Below, in pieces: positions 20,802-31,937 of a stretch of DNA of 64,000 nucleotides. Below the pieces are notes generated by a model. It was not told the DNA's origin. It was given only the letters and a program-made list of their open reading frames with translations, and ran no database searches. The DNA comes from Breviolum minutum Mf 1.05b.01 (Eukaryota; Sar; Dinophyceae; Suessiales; Symbiodiniaceae): NCBI GenBank assembly GCA_000507305.1, contig DF241131.1:23337-87336 (forward strand), written 5' to 3'. The position numbers and the translations under genes were made by a program. Positions within the stretch are counted from its first letter, which is position 1; each line of letters begins with the position of its first letter.

Positions 20802-21005
20802 TGATAAAAGACATCAAATCAACTGCCTACTCTGGGAAGTTTTTTTTGTTTTTTGATAATATGTTTTACCCCGCTAGGAGAAAAAACAAATAGGTTTCCT
20901 GGCCCCAGCATCTGACAAAAACCTTCAACAAAAATATCATGCAAGCCACCTCCAAGTCAACCATTTTGGTTTAAAGTCCAGTTTTTTGAGCCGAAATAAA
21001 AATAA

Positions 21006-21110
21006 CTAGGTGGTGGTTTCAAATATGTTTTATTTTCGCCCCTATTTGGGGAAGATTCCCATTTTGACTATTCAGTAATATTTCTCAAACGGGTTGAAAC
21101 CGCCAACCAG
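21006..21110. repeat. HP-A hairpin
   Basis: CTAGGTGGTGGTTTCAAA to TTGAAACCGCCAACCAG. Confidence 0.8.
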
Positions 21111-21357
21111 AAAAACTTCGAACTTGTCCCGTGCCGTGGGCTTTTATCATCTCTCACGGTTGGTTCGCATCTCTACTCGGACCTTGCGCTTGAGGACCTT
21201 GCGGTTGCCTGAAGGGACGGCACGCCGTGGTTTTTTCAACGCTTTCACCTTTGGTGCTCACATGGCTGCGACGGACGTTTATCACCTTGACACCCTATGT
21301 ACTCATCGTTGGTTCGGCTCGCCTGGTGACCAGTGAACGCTTTTTGCACCTCGGCGA
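21108..21357 (+). CDS. Coding-like island with competing frames
   Basis: Directly follows HP-A. Frames include ELVPCRGLLSSLTVGSHLYS and, further on, TPYVLIVGSARLVTSERFLH. The change of best frame suggests a small intron or a frameshift. Confidence 0.35.
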
Positions 21358-21390
21358 GTCCCGGAGTTTTGGGGAGGACCTACATGGGAC

Positions 21391-21483
21391 GGGTTAAGGT
21401 ATATTTACCTACATGAAAACCCATAAACATCAACCATTAAGCCTAAATAAGGGTAAATATACCAGTCCCATGGATCTTATGGG
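21391..21483. repeat. HP-E hairpin
   Basis: GGTATATTTACCTACATG with its complement; ends CATGGATCTTATGGG. Confidence 0.65.
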
Positions 21484-21972
21484 TGTGTTTGTGAGAATTT
21501 CCTGTGATGTTAGTTTTTTTTTGTGGCTTGAGCTATAGGATTTAAGGATTCGATATCATCACCAGCCTTACTGAAAGAAAATAATCAATCCATATCCATT
21601 GATTTTCCATGTATTTAGAAATTGTGGAAGGTTTCTCAGCATTCTTTCTTGTGACTTTGTTTTTTGGGGTGTCCCCACTTTGATTCCATAAGCTTATCGT
21701 AACGGAAGTAGGCTGGAAGCTCACAAATTCTGGAGGTTATGACGGAAGGAAGTTCTCAGCATTGGTTGCGTGAGATGTTGTGCAGGTACTTGGAATCCAT
21801 GTAACCGGTATAGTCATGGCCAGTCAACCTACCCCCATGTAAGGTACCCCATGAGGAAATAAGGGTTTAATAGCGGCGTTATTAAGGGAACAAACTATGG
21901 TTAATAGCCCCTTATTAAGGCCCGCTATTTCTCACGGGGGTAGGTTGTTGGGAACAACCATTTTCCCTATAG

Positions 21973-22133
21973 ATGAGGAGATCCCATGGTGAGGGTGGTG
22001 AGTACCAAGCAACTAGTTATCTATATGAAAACTACCCAAAAAAGATGCAGATAAAATTCATTGCAACCAGTTCCCGGCGGGTGGTCCCACCCAGACTGGT
22101 GATGATTCTAAGGGAATCCCCCTCAAATGCTCT
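21973..22133 (+). CDS. Probable exon, possibly with a start ATG
   Basis: From ATG 21973 the frame reads MRRSHGEGGEYQATSYLYEN and continues YPKKMQIKFIATSS. It runs up to an HP-C element. Confidence 0.4.
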
Positions 22134-22243
22134 TACACCCCCGGAAAACCAATATGACTGGCTGCAAAATGACCAGTTCTAATAGGAGATACATCTTCAA
22201 AAGGTGGCTTTTCCAGCCAGTCATGTTAGTTTTCGGAGGTGTA
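22134..22243. repeat. HP-C hairpin
   Basis: TACACCCCCGGAAAACC to GTTTTCGGAGGTGTA. Confidence 0.75.
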
Positions 22244-22411
22244 ACTCTCTAAATTCTGCTTCTGGAACCATAGGAATATTTGCCCAGACAAACCAACCAT
22301 TGGTACAAAAGATGTGCCGAGAGGATCTTATAAATATGGTCCTTATAAATGGGAATCTGGGTCTATTTCACCCTTAGAAGTGGAGTTATAGAACCCATAC
22401 CCCTACCTGTA

Positions 22412-22561
22412 ACTACTTGGACGTCCCAGGAAGTTAGTAAATAAATGGTTAGTAAAATGGGTTATAACCCCAATTAATCCCCCATCTTATGAGGGAGGTG
22501 AAATAACCGATTTACTATAACTATTGATCCTAACTTCCAACGTCGGGACCATCCAAGTTAG
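22412..22561. repeat. HP-H hairpin
   Basis: AACTACTTGGACGTCCC to GGGACCATCCAAGTTAG; abuts the exon at 22562. Confidence 0.8.
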
Positions 22562-22688
22562 TTCCAATCCCATGGGATACCTTGACTTGAGGTCCTTGGA
22601 ATATGGTCGTGGGGATTTTCCTCCAGATCGCTATGGTTTGGATCTGAAGACAAGACGGCTCTATGGCGTCTATTGTCCCTTTGGATGA
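22562..22688 (+). CDS. Probable exon after an HP-H element
   Basis: Begins where HP-H ends (CATCCAAGTTAG). Reads NPMGYLDLRSLEYGRGDFPP, then DRYGLDLKTRRLYGVYCPFG, to TGA. Strongly protein-like; family unknown. Confidence 0.5.
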
Positions 22689-23113
22689 TGAAGATTTCTC
22701 TGTTTAAACACCTGAAAGTTGCAGATATCTGGATGCCCCAGAAAAAAAGTTAGCCAAACATGTTTTAGAAATACATGGAGTTGGACGTGCCATGTATAAT
22801 ATTTGAGTTTTTCATGCCTTCAACACACTTCATTTCACCGTTTTCAGGGAGAGAAAAAAAACAAGCGGCGGGAAAAAGCCGGAAAAACAACACCATCCTG
22901 GTGACCGTTGGGGTTTGGGGCCCCAGGTATTCGATACATGACCAACAATGAGGACATCCGTTATTTACAATCCTTGACCTTGCCACCAGAGACTTGGTCT
23001 TAGTATCTTAGAGTCGAACATGGTCCAGTGGTTTCGAAAAAAATCGTGGAATTTTGGTGTTTTTAATGTGTTTTTTTGATTGAAATGAATGATTTTCGAA
23101 GAACACCATAATC

Positions 23114-23338
23114 ATGACATGTCATCTTTGCAAGTCGAGTGAGAAAGATTACAGTCAACATTTTGGTTCGGCTTGGAGGGCCCAAGGGGCCATGATCAAA
23201 ATCGTGGCCCCCTTGAAAAGTAGCAGTAGAGTAGAGCTTATCATACCAGAGGAATCTGCAGCAAGCAGAATTTCATGGAACGCTTTTTTTTGGAACATTG
23301 CAAGAAGATTCAACAGATGTCAAAACCATGATTCTTAG
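23114..23338 (+). CDS. Probable coding region, 74 codons
   Basis: From ATG 23114: MTCHLCKSSEKDYSQHFGSA, later SSRVELIIPEESAASRISWN, ending with TAG. The C-x2-C pair near the start is the only motif seen. Confidence 0.45.
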   Translation: MTCHLCKSSEKDYSQHFGSAWRAQGAMIKIVAPLKSSSRVELIIPEESAASRISWNAFFWNIARRFNRCQNHDS

Positions 23339-23483
23339 CAGGTGATGGATTGATGATCGTGGTTATTGGAACCCCTCGATTAGAAGGTTTTTTCTGGCTT
23401 TGACAAACAAATGAAACTTCATATATGAATTACGAATAATCTAGAAATTGAAAATCACTTTCATCTTCGTTTCTTGGGGGTGT

Positions 23484-23588
23484 TCTCGAAGCCCATTCCC
23501 TCAATGCTATCCGATAAAAACAAAAAACGCCAATTAGCTCGCTTTTTAAAGGAGCTGATTGGGATGAAATCATATGATTCTTTGGAAT
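23484..23588 (+). CDS. Probable exon before an HP-S element
   Basis: Reads KPIPSMLSDKNKKRQLARFL and KELIGMKSYDSLE, and stops being unique exactly where HP-S begins. Confidence 0.5.
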
Positions 23589-23698
23589 ACCTGGATCTTC
23601 CAGATTTATGTAAACATGTCATAGCATTTCTGCCTTTTGGTAGGTTTTTTTCTGGTGAAAAGGCTCAAGTCTTGCATATTTGGAAGATCCAGGTATAC
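23587..23698. repeat. HP-S hairpin
   Basis: ATACCTGGATCTTCCAGA to TTTGGAAGATCCAGGTAT; inverted relative to 7284. Confidence 0.8.
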
Positions 23699-23779
23699 AT
23701 AATCAATAATCAGTGAAAATCATAGGAATTCACTGGGGGGCGGGGCACCAAAAAAAATCTGGGAAATACACAATATTGG

Positions 23780-23881
23780 ATACCCTCCCGGGAATTAACA
23801 TATCCCACCAAACGCGAGTTCGGAAAATCATCGACTCAAAATGCCATTTTGGGGGGATATGTATCCGTTCCCTGGAGGGTA
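23780..23881. repeat. HP-D hairpin
   Basis: ATACCCTCCCGG to CCTGGAGGGTA with 6-bp TATTGG direct repeats at 23774-23779 and 23882-23887. Confidence 0.85.
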
Positions 23882-24079
23882 TATTGGGGCCTGCTGTTCA
23901 ACCATGGTAAGTAAGTGATAAGATTCTCATCCCATCATGAAGCGCGGCCTCGGCAAACAATGATGCTCTCAGAAATTTCTACCAGACCTCTTAGAACATA
24001 CCCCAGATATGCTAAAATCCAAATATGAAAGGATTCCAACACTCCCTTCACAAACGTTCCAGGTTTCATATTATCACTT

Positions 24080-24167
24080 ACACCCCTGAAAATTAATCAA
24101 CCAATTGAAGAGGACAATCATGTTCCAAACCTCCATTTTTGGGTTCCATGTTAATTTTCAGGGGCGT
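24080..24167. repeat. HP-D-like hairpin
   Basis: ACACCCCTGAAAATTAA to TTAATTTTCAGGGGCGT. Confidence 0.65.
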
Positions 24168-24389
24168 AGTGGGTTATTTTGGTAACCATTTGGGATCATC
24201 CAAGCCACCAGAAGCAATATTACCTCTTGTGGACGATCCTTGCCCTTAAATTAGCTGCCATGGGAACCAAAAACCTTCATTTTTAAGGGTTACAACCCAT
24301 ATTTCAGGGCTTAAAACCTTCATTTTTCCATGGGTTGTTAGGGTCCAAAGGTGATTCGTACATTGGGGTTTTAATCAATGACCCTTATA

Positions 24390-24530
24390 TCCCTAAGGAT
24401 CCAGATCCAGGTATGTCCGGAAAGAATCCGGGATGATTTTCCCGAACCCAATCCTATGACCTGAGGGGTGGGATTTTTTCGTGATATCAAGTCCTGCTCG
24501 ATCCGAGATGTGGACCTGGAGTCTTAGGGT
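24390..24530. repeat. HP-F hairpin
   Basis: ATCCCTAAGGATCCAGATCC to GGACCTGGAGTCTTAGGG. Confidence 0.75.
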
Positions 24531-24544
24531 ATATACTATCCCAA

Positions 24545-24610
24545 ACAATCCATGTATGGTACATTTGGTTGATTTTTATGATAAATGTACCATGCATGGA
24601 TGCTATGGGT
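24545..24610. repeat. HP-E hairpin, short
   Basis: ATCCATGTATGGTACATTTG to GTACCATGCATGGAT, inside a longer unnamed segment. Confidence 0.7.
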
Positions 24611-24707
24611 ATATATACACCCATTCTGGTTAATTGCAGCTTTTCGCTACACAACTCACTCAGCCAATGTTTGCAACTTTTTGGTGAAAATAAACTTTCG
24701 GAAAACT

Positions 24708-24813
24708 TACCCTCCGGTAAACTAACATAGCAATGGAAAATCACCATTTTCAATAGGGAATACATTTTCAAAAGGGTTATTTTCCATTGCCATGTTAGTT
24801 TACCAGAGGGTAT
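24708..24813. repeat. HP-C hairpin
   Basis: TACCCTCCGGTAAACTAACA to TGTTAGTTTACCAGAGGGTA, nearly perfect. Confidence 0.85.
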
Positions 24814-24843
24814 GGTTTTAAACTTTTGGCTGCGTAAGATGAA

Positions 24844-24960
24844 ACCCTAGGGATCCAATCACCGAAACTGAGAATGGGAGCATGGAACCCAAATACTTTG
24901 CTGAGCTGGTGATTGTATATCCCAGTCATTTCTTGACAATATGACTGGATGCCTAGGGAA
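24844..24960. repeat. HP-G hairpin
   Basis: CCCTAGGGATCCAATCACCG with GAATGGGAGCATGGAACC; right arm altered. Confidence 0.7.
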
Positions 24961-25710
24961 ACCAACAAACTTGCAGTATATGCCCCCAACTTGCTGCAGG
25001 ATTCATTCCCTGCTCCTTACAAGCCAACATCGAGACGTTCATCTCGAGACGTTTTCCACTTGAAACGACACGCCATCAGGAACTCTGTGTGAAGAAGAAT
25101 TATGCGATGAAGGAGGAGGAAACTTCAACTACAGGTGAGCGGTGACCAAAAAATCTGGTTATGTGCTGTGTTTTGGGGATTATTCTTCCGAGTCAGATAG
25201 GGGATTATAAGGATCCCTATTGACGTAACCAACCAGTATATTGAAAACCCATGGAGGTTCAAAAAACGTTGCACAGGTGGTGAAGGGAGGGTTTTTTTTC
25301 TTTGGGATGAGATGTTCACATTGGCTTCAAAACAGGAGCCTTTCGGTTGGGCCCGGAGCCGTCCTCGTTCTAAATGGAGGGTGTCACATCTACCTGTTTG
25401 GGGGCCCTGAAACCGGGTGTCAAATTGGAGGACCTGCTGTTTTCATAAGAGGGGGAGGTGGATTCTTAGGGCAGTAGCTAGTCTCCCTAAAACTAACAGT
25501 TTCACCCATGGCTCGAAGAAGCTCCGTTTTGAGAACTCACACGGGAAATTGCAACCTTCCAGTTGCTCTATTTTTTGTTCATGCTCACGAACTGTTCGTT
25601 TCAGGGAGGATCATTAGGCCCACCATCATGGCTAATTAACCAACCCTTAATCAGGCCTTTCTAAGGGAAACCAATGGTTGATTAGCCGGAAATTAAGAAA
25701 CTTCAGTGAA

Positions 25711-25909
25711 ACCTCCATGATCTTAAAACTGCCCGATGCTTAGGTGAATGTCGAATGTTGAATGACAAAGAGCTCAGTCATATGAAAGATGTGAAAGTGG
25801 TGGCCAGCCGCCACTTTGGAAGCAAGAAAATATCTACAAAGTTGAAGTTGATGGAAATCCATTCCGCAAATTGTGGTGGGATTGTTGAACTAATATACCT
25901 TGAATTTAG
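25711..25909 (+). CDS. Probable exon, about 66 codons
   Basis: Reads CLGECRMLNDKELSHMKDVK, VVASRHFGSKKISTKLKLME, IHSANCGGIVELIYLEF, then an AG|GTGTTT donor. One of the longest clean frames among the islands. Confidence 0.55.
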
Positions 25910-26047
25910 GTGTTTTTAGTTTTGAGGCATGTGGCGCGACGTTCATCCCGATGGATGTGACGTGAAATAGTCCAAGATGAAGATGATACTTGTGAGCATT
26001 ATGATATCCAATGCTGTCCCATTATGCTTTTTACAATATTTCCCCAG

Positions 26048-26098
26048 GCTGAGGAGGCTGTAAATTTCGTCACTTGGGGGAACATGTTTGGCTTATAG
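26048..26098 (+). CDS. Probable terminal exon
   Basis: Acceptor ATTTCCCCAG, then AEEAVNFVTWGNMFGL and TAG. It begins like the exon at 48443. Confidence 0.4.
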   Translation, partial: AEEAVNFVTWGNMFGL

Positions 26099-26334
26099 GC
26101 CCATCAAAAAGAATAGAATAGATGTTTATACTTTATACTATACAAGCTCCATTGTTCATGCAATGCACAGTGACAGTGGGCCCTTGAAAGATGCGTTTCG
26201 TAGTGAACATGTTTTTTCCAATGCTTCCAAAGAATGTAACCTTGCCACAGATATATCATGGGTACGGTATATCATGTATATCTTTGATAATTTCAACATT
26301 TGCCATATTGTTGGCACCAAACCATACTTTGCAG

Positions 26335-26809
26335 TACACCTTCGAACGAGAGGGAACAAACGCAGGTTTTCACCATCGAGTTCGTGAGGAGTTTCGGAGT
26401 GGTTTTCAGGTTCCTAGTTGTTGTTGAATTATATTCCCAATTCCAAAAAAAAACTCCTGGAACGACCAAAAAAAAACAGGAAAACTATAGCAACATGACA
26501 ACCTGCTGGAAGGAATTTTCTGGGTTTAACAAAAAGATGAGTATATTTATATATATATTATATATATACATATTTATACTTTCCTTTGACTTTAAAAAAA
26601 CACGTGTTCCTCACGTGTTCCTGTGCAAACAAAAAGAGAAACATGGTCATTTAGGGGTGGGTTGTGTCTCATAGGATTTGTTTTTTCTGAGGTTTATTCA
26701 CCTTATTTTGGTTCCTGGCTTTCTTGCAGCTGAAAATTGCATGTTTTCTCTACTTCACGGATTTTCCGGAGCTTCAAAAAAGTCGGGGAAACCCAGTCCC
26801 CCAGGGTGG
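26335..26809 (+). CDS. Two probable exons around a 320-bp GT-AG intron
   Basis: Exon 26335-26409 is 25 codons, phase 0 at both ends (FEREGTNAGFHHRVREEFRS), with TTTGCAG and CAG|GTTCC. Exon 26730-26809 follows TTTCTTGCAG in phase 0 (LKIACFLYFTDFPELQKSRG). The intron has no clear hairpin, only an AT-rich run. Confidence 0.5.
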
Positions 26810-27104
26810 ATCCCTTGGGGGTTGAGGGTTTCGGTGAAGAGTTTTAGGTCTCGGTGTGAACCGAAACTTTGAGGATTTAGAGCTGCAGTGATGAGGGGTA
26901 TCACATCATATCACTGTTCAGAGGTTGAGGGGGAGAAGCAGCTATCGTAATAGATATCGGGGTCCACCATAAGAACCAACCGTTACATGGGAAAATCGGG
27001 CCCCCTAAAGAGTGATGTCGGTAATTATTGTCCCTTGGTGATGGTTCGGGTTTCTTCTATTTTTAAGGGTTGTTTCATGTGATTATGGCAAACCCTGGAT
27101 ATAC

Positions 27105-27225
27105 ACCCTGGAAGTCTTTGGCCACTATTTTTTTTGGGTTGTTGGTTTAAGAGTTTCACCCATTTTTTTAAGAAGCACCATTTTTATTTAAATGGTGGTT
27201 GACTTCCAGGGTATCTATACGTGTA
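27105..27225. repeat. HP-M-like hairpin
   Basis: ATACACCCTGGAAGTC to GACTTCCAGGGTATCT. Confidence 0.7.
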
Positions 27226-27307
27226 TATAAGTATACATATATATATAACTCTGTAAAAAAATAGGAAATTGCCTAATATTAACCCCACCAAATCTTAAAA
27301 TTTGGCC

Positions 27308-27396
27308 AGACGTATGGTATATTTACCAACATTCACCCTAAAAAATCAACAATTCATGCAGGTAAATATTTAATTCGTCCCATGGATCTTCTGGGT
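27308..27396. repeat. HP-E hairpin
   Basis: GTATGGTATATTTACC to CCCATGGATCTTCTGGG. Confidence 0.6.
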
Positions 27397-27505
27397 AGTG
27401 GAAGTTTTTTTTTCCACAAATATAGATCCTGAGTTTCCCATGAGGAGGTTCCAGGGTTGGGGGTAGTGCTTAGTGATGAGTGCCTGGCGGTTGGGCACGT
27501 TTAAG

Positions 27506-27623
27506 CATCCCTAAGAATCGAAGTGTGTTACACACGCAAACCTGTTCTAAGGATGGGATTGGAACCCCCAATCTTATTCGATCCGGGAGGGAGGGGTTTG
27601 GATTCTTCGGGCAGGGCGTAAAT
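27506..27623. repeat. HP-F hairpin
   Basis: CATCCCTAAGAATCG to TTTGGATTCTTCGGG. Confidence 0.65.
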
Positions 27624-27699
27624 GTTGCCTCTCTGTCTAACAAGGCCAAACCTGCGAGTGTTTTTTTTTGTGTGTTTGTTTTGTGCTGTTACTTACTCT

Positions 27700-27809
27700 T
27701 ACCCTCTGGTAAACTAACATAGCAATGGAATATCCCCATTTTTAATAGGAAATATATCTTCAATCCGGGTCCATTTTCCAGCCAGCTATGTTAGGTTTAC
27801 CGGAGGGTA
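27700..27809. repeat. HP-C hairpin
   Basis: TACCCTCTGGTAAACTAACA to GTTTACCGGAGGGTA. Confidence 0.8.
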
Positions 27810-28269
27810 ATCGAGAGTTCTAGCTTGTGGATGCTCCCCCTCACAGTAACTAGTGGAACATGTTAGTGAATCAGGATCCCCTTACTCAAAATTATAGCAA
27901 TCCCGGAGGGGACGCTTGCATCATGGGGAACAACCCAAGTTATATAATACTTCACAGCCAGAACCTCAGATTAAACAATGGCGTAGTTTGTTTAAACAAG
28001 GAGTGATCAAATGGTAACGGATGCCTCAAGCATCAACAGCAAAGAAATGTGGGGTTGATCAACTTCCATTGCTTCAAAACAGTGGTATGGGATAAACTTG
28101 CCAACCCAATATTTTCTGGGCACATCTTAGATTAGCATTAATCCATATTAATTAATCCCTTATATAGTTCCTTTGAGTTTAGTGGGATTGTACATGCTCC
28201 CCTGTAGTTTTGCCTGTTGGCGCATTGAGACGCACATGTAGGGAACGTAAGGGTTGCCATATTTTGAGG
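27810..28269. other. Intergenic or intronic DNA, nothing recognised
   Basis: No hairpin pair or convincing exon. AT-moderate, with short open frames only. Confidence 0.4.
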
Positions 28270-28504
28270 TTATATATATATATATATTGTATTTCTATTT
28301 GTAAGGATACCCATCAATGATGTGGAAACAACTTCCCATCCGCCACACACACAAAAAAACACGAAATCCTTTTTGCCACTTTTTTCCCTCAATGTAACTG
28401 CATAAAAAAAGCATTCAACAAAAAAATCAACATAAAAACTGTTTATATATACATTTATAGATGGCTGTTTACATGAAAAAACAACATTCAATGTTCCCAT
28501 AAAA

Positions 28505-28627
28505 CCCTAGGGATCCAACCACCTCACCGAAACTGAGAATGGGAGCATGGAACCTAAATACCTTTCATTTCGGAGGTGATTATACACCCATTGCTCATAA
28601 TCTGAGAAGGTGATTGGATCGTTAGGG
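28505..28627. repeat. HP-G hairpin
   Basis: CCCTAGGGATCCAACCACC to GGTGATTGGATCGTTAGGG; flanked by long imperfect direct repeats (28467-28507, 28663-28705). Confidence 0.85.
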
Positions 28628-28705
28628 TATATATTTACAATTTGACCAGTTTAGGAATTAAAGTTTACATAAGAAAAACAACAAATCAATGTTCCCATAA
28701 AACCC

Positions 28706-28819
28706 CTGAGGCCTGCTTTATGGCAGCATTTTGAGTTTGGGACTTTCGCTGTCGATTTTGCTCTTCTCCTTGGTGGCATTCAAAAGCGCCTTTGCGAGGC
28801 GACGGTTCCAAGGGTCCCA
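28706..28819 (+). CDS. Probable exon, + strand preferred
   Basis: The + frame reads HFEFGTFAVDFALLLGGIQK and RLCEATVPRVPG. The - strand is open too (RRLAKALLNATKEKSKIDSE to a stop). Downstream islands are +, which favours +. Confidence 0.4.
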
Positions 28820-28828
28820 GGGTGGGTT

Positions 28829-28968
28829 CCCGACTTGGAGGGTCATCCCTGTTAGTAAGTGATTAATAACCATGGTTAGTAAATCTCCTAACTGGGGTTG
28901 TTACCTTTACAAACGGCCTAAATGGCTTATAAATGGGGGTTACTAACCACTTACTAACTGGGATGATC
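28829..28968. repeat. HP-I hairpin
   Basis: ACTTGGAGGGTCATCCC to CTGGGATGATCCTC; followed by a second decayed copy to about 29130. Confidence 0.8.
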
Positions 28969-29009
28969 CTCAGCAGGACTTGTAGGTAGTTAGGATTCAC
29001 CCCCATTCC

Positions 29010-29078
29010 CCAGGTGCTCAATGTATGGCCTATTTACCTACATTTGGGTAGTTTAAGGGGTAAACGTTGAGCATCTGG
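29010..29078. repeat. HP-E-like hairpin nested in HP-I
   Basis: CAGGTGCTCAATG to GTTGAGCATCTGGG, splitting a decayed HP-I copy. Confidence 0.65.
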
Positions 29079-29225
29079 GCTTATAAGCCATGGATCTTCG
29101 GCCGTTTGGAAGGGGAACAACACAACCCTATCTTTAGGGGATGAACTGCAAAAAATTGGAAAATTGATCCTCCTTTCCTTTTGGGATGGCCTAGTTTCAA
29201 GGGCGATTTGTTAGTTTTAGGGGGT

Positions 29226-29348
29226 CAAGTTTGTTTTCAACCAAAGAAATTGATATGGCATTTTGTTCAAAGCACAATGACAAGTATGTAAAATCCGCCA
29301 GGTTTCACAAGCTCTTCTTTCAAGATGGCACCTGGAATTTCAACCAGT
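29226..29348 (+). CDS. Probable exon
   Basis: Reads STKEIDMAFCSKHNDKYVKS and ARFHKLFFQDGTWNFNQ. Probably the same gene as 28706 and 29838, separated by HP-I/HP-E and HP-A elements. Confidence 0.45.
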
Positions 29349-29734
29349 GACGCGGTTGTGACAATGGCGAGTTGTTTGATGACAATGTGTGGCCTTGCTT
29401 AAGCCTTCCTTTACGCCATCAGGGCGAACTACACTAAGATTCTAGAACCTATATTTGTAACAAGGTACCTCTACTCCCCAAAGAGGGTTTTCGGAATGCC
29501 ATGGCTGCCATGGATTTTTTTGTTGTATTTGACTACATTAACATAACCTGAAATCTTTGAGATGTTTTTTGCGCTGTTGAAGATGATTCTGGTGTAAATA
29601 TCAGTTAGCCAACAAAACCTTTTTGTTTGTTTGAGGTGTTTTTGCTAGTTTTCTGCCATGGGACTTTTCACCATGGAAAAAAACACCGTCTGGGGAATAT
29701 GTTGTTTGCTTTCAAATCTAAGAAATACAAATTA

Positions 29735-29837
29735 GACGCTGGTTTCAAACATTTTTTTCAATTTTCACCACTACCTGGGGAAGATCCAGCATTTTGACGA
29801 GCATATTTTTTCAGATGGGTTGAAACCATTCGCTTGG
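29735..29837. repeat. HP-A hairpin
   Basis: Diverged left arm GACGCTGGTTTCAAAC; core CTACCTGGGGAAGAT. Confidence 0.65.
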
Positions 29838-29999
29838 ATTTTCGTTCTTTGAGCTTCATGATGTTTCATATTGATCCGCAGGACTCGAGCCAAAACACAT
29901 CATTTTGGAATCCAGTTAGAATCAGCTCACATGAAAAAAAAGCAACACGACCTGTGACCTGGCGGGTGATATTCCGTCTATTCCCTATTAAAATACAAG
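29838..29999 (+). CDS. Probable exon
   Basis: Reads HIDPQDSSQNTSFWNPVRIS and SHEKKATRPVTWRVIFRLFP, ending ACAAG|GTGATT. It follows an HP-A element and precedes HP-N. Confidence 0.45.
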
Positions 30000-30015
30000 G
30001 TGATTTTACAGCCAC

Positions 30016-30137
30016 CAGCTTCTTCCGAGTGACCCTTTTGGGTGGTTTTATTCGTGACCTTTTCAGGGGTTAATGTTAAGTGACCTTCATATTTTTGTGA
30101 TCAGTTCGGGTCACTGACGGAAGAAGCTGGCAGGTGT
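30016..30137. repeat. HP-N hairpin
   Basis: CACCAGCTTCTTCCGAGTGA to GACGGAAGAAGCTGGC. Confidence 0.85.
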
Positions 30138-30181
30138 ATGGTTTTTTTCATTTGCGTTGTGATTGCGTTGTGCTTCTCATC

Positions 30182-30308
30182 CTTCCCTAAGGATCCATAC
30201 CCTTCCCTAGAGTCCTCGAGTAGGTTTGATGGTCGAAACATCCCATCCCCACAATAGGATTACAGGGGAAATCCCGGATTCTCAGGACATATCTGGATCC
30301 TTAGGGCT
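30182..30308. repeat. HP-F hairpin
   Basis: TTCCCTAAGGATCC to ATCTGGATCCTTAGGG. Confidence 0.75.
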
Positions 30309-30369
30309 TTTTAAACCCGCTCTTCAAGGCGTGATACCTTGATCCGTTTATATCCCTTACGATTCTGGA

Positions 30370-30545
30370 TCGATGCTACAGTCACTGTGGGCATCTTCAC
30401 TGTTCTCGGTGGGGGAAACTTCCGTTTGGGGGGAAGGGATGGGTCGCTCGAAACCCGCAAGTGGAGGCCAACCCCCAAATTGGTGGTGAAAAGTCAGGGA
30501 ATCCTACAGCAAAATAGCCGAAAGAGTCAGGTTTTTGAATTTGTA
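30370..30545 (+). CDS. Probable exon
   Basis: Reads ATVTVGIFTVLGGGNFRLGG and RDGSLETRKWRPTPKLVVKS, then GILQQNSRKSQVFEFV. No family recognised. Confidence 0.4.
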
Positions 30546-30621
30546 ATAAATTGCCTAGATGGGTGGCTTTGGAGGCTGGTTTGTTGGTGTTTCTGGGGTG
30601 TAACGACCCTAGACATTTAGT

Positions 30622-30732
30622 CATACGGTTGATGGAAGAATTCCCATTCCCAACCACCTGAGATAGATTTAAACAACCCGTAAATAATGGTAGATTCTTC
30701 AAAGCAACTGGTGCAGGATTTCTTCCATCAAC
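30622..30732. repeat. HP-O hairpin
   Basis: TACGGTTGATGGAAGAATTC to GATTTCTTCCATCAACAGTA. Confidence 0.75.
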
Positions 30733-30935
30733 AGTACTTCCTGAGGTCTATTTTCAGGAACTGAATACTGAAGGTCAGACAAGGTGTGTGCTGAACGTTT
30801 TCCCGGGGCCCACAAACTGCAAGTCATGTGAAATGAATTCCCACCTGGTGAAAATCGATGGCCATGGTCACGTGTTAGAAAAATGGGTTACACGGCGTTT
30901 TCAATTTGATGACTCCAAATGACATGCATGAAAAA

Positions 30936-31032
30936 CTAGGTGGTGGTTTCAGATATTTTTATGTTCACCCCCACTTGGGGAGATGATCCAATTTGACTAA
31001 GAATTTTCAAATGGGTTGAAACCACCAACTCG
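30936..31032. repeat. HP-A hairpin
   Basis: CTAGGTGGTGGTTTC to GAAACCACCAACTCG. The left flank reads GVFNLMTPNDMHEKL, a possible exon. Confidence 0.75.
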
Positions 31033-31103
31033 AAAATGAATGAAACTCACCATTTCCATCCATGAACAAAAAAATCTTGGCACACCTGCACATCTTTACC
31101 CAC

Positions 31104-31199
31104 AGGATCCATGTATGATATATATTTACCGACATTTGCCTTAAAAATCAACCAAATGCCAAATGTAGGTAAATATACCATACATGGATCCTATGGGTT
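31104..31199. repeat. HP-E hairpin
   Basis: AGGATCCATGTATGATATAT to TATACCATACATGGATCCT. Confidence 0.85.
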
Positions 31200-31622
31200 A
31201 GGTATTTACCGTAGTCCCTTACACCCACTGCAGTCACTGCAGCTGCTTTGAGTTGATCCGGTGGGGGTAACCCACCAAGAGTGCTCAACCTTTACCTAAG
31301 TTTTGCCCAGAAATGCTTGGCTTTTGGGGTACAATGAGACAGGTATGACTGATCTTGGATCAGCAGAATCTCTGGTTACAAATTGAGATTTCACCCGCAA
31401 GTGAAGGCAAAATCACACGATCCTATACATACTAAAGATGATCTAAAGATGTAATCCTTTATGGGAGGGGAAATCACTTCAACGAATACGTATTACCGTA
31501 TATAATGTATATATTACCGCATGGGAAAGAAGAATAACAACCCAAGTTTGTTAGTGGGATGTTCATAGGTCATAGGTTTTCCTGAAAGCACACATTAACA
31601 TGGAAGTTCATCTAGACGAGAC

Positions 31623-31744
31623 CGCCAAAACATATCATCGCCACACCTCCCCCTGAAGTTCGACCGATTCCCTTCTGGATAGGTGCCATGTTGATGTTGT
31701 TCTGTGCACGACGGAAGCAAAAGAAAGATGAACGTGTTGCTTGA
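31623..31744 (+). CDS. Probable terminal exon with a hydrophobic segment
   Basis: Reads PPPEVRPIPFWIGAMLMLFC, then ARRKQKKDERVA and TGA. A short hydrophobic run followed by a basic tail could be a C-terminal membrane anchor. Confidence 0.4.
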
Positions 31745-31937
31745 AGTTTTCAGAGTCGAAAATGGAGGGGAAATTGATGGAAATTGGAGTTTTGTTTGGA
31801 TTTTTTGTTGCTTGAAGCGCAAGCCTTGAAGTCAAAAGATGTTTCCAACTGTTGTTGGAAAATGGTGATTTTTAAATGCATGTGATTGATCTCAAATATT
31901 CAGAGACATGCATATATTATAACTTATGTACCAACGT

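Noticed and set aside
29884..29895. Antisense near-match to the spliced leader (CTCGAGCCAAAA)
   Set aside because: Lies inside a good + strand exon (29838-29999), matches only 11 of 12 bases and has no further leader sequence.
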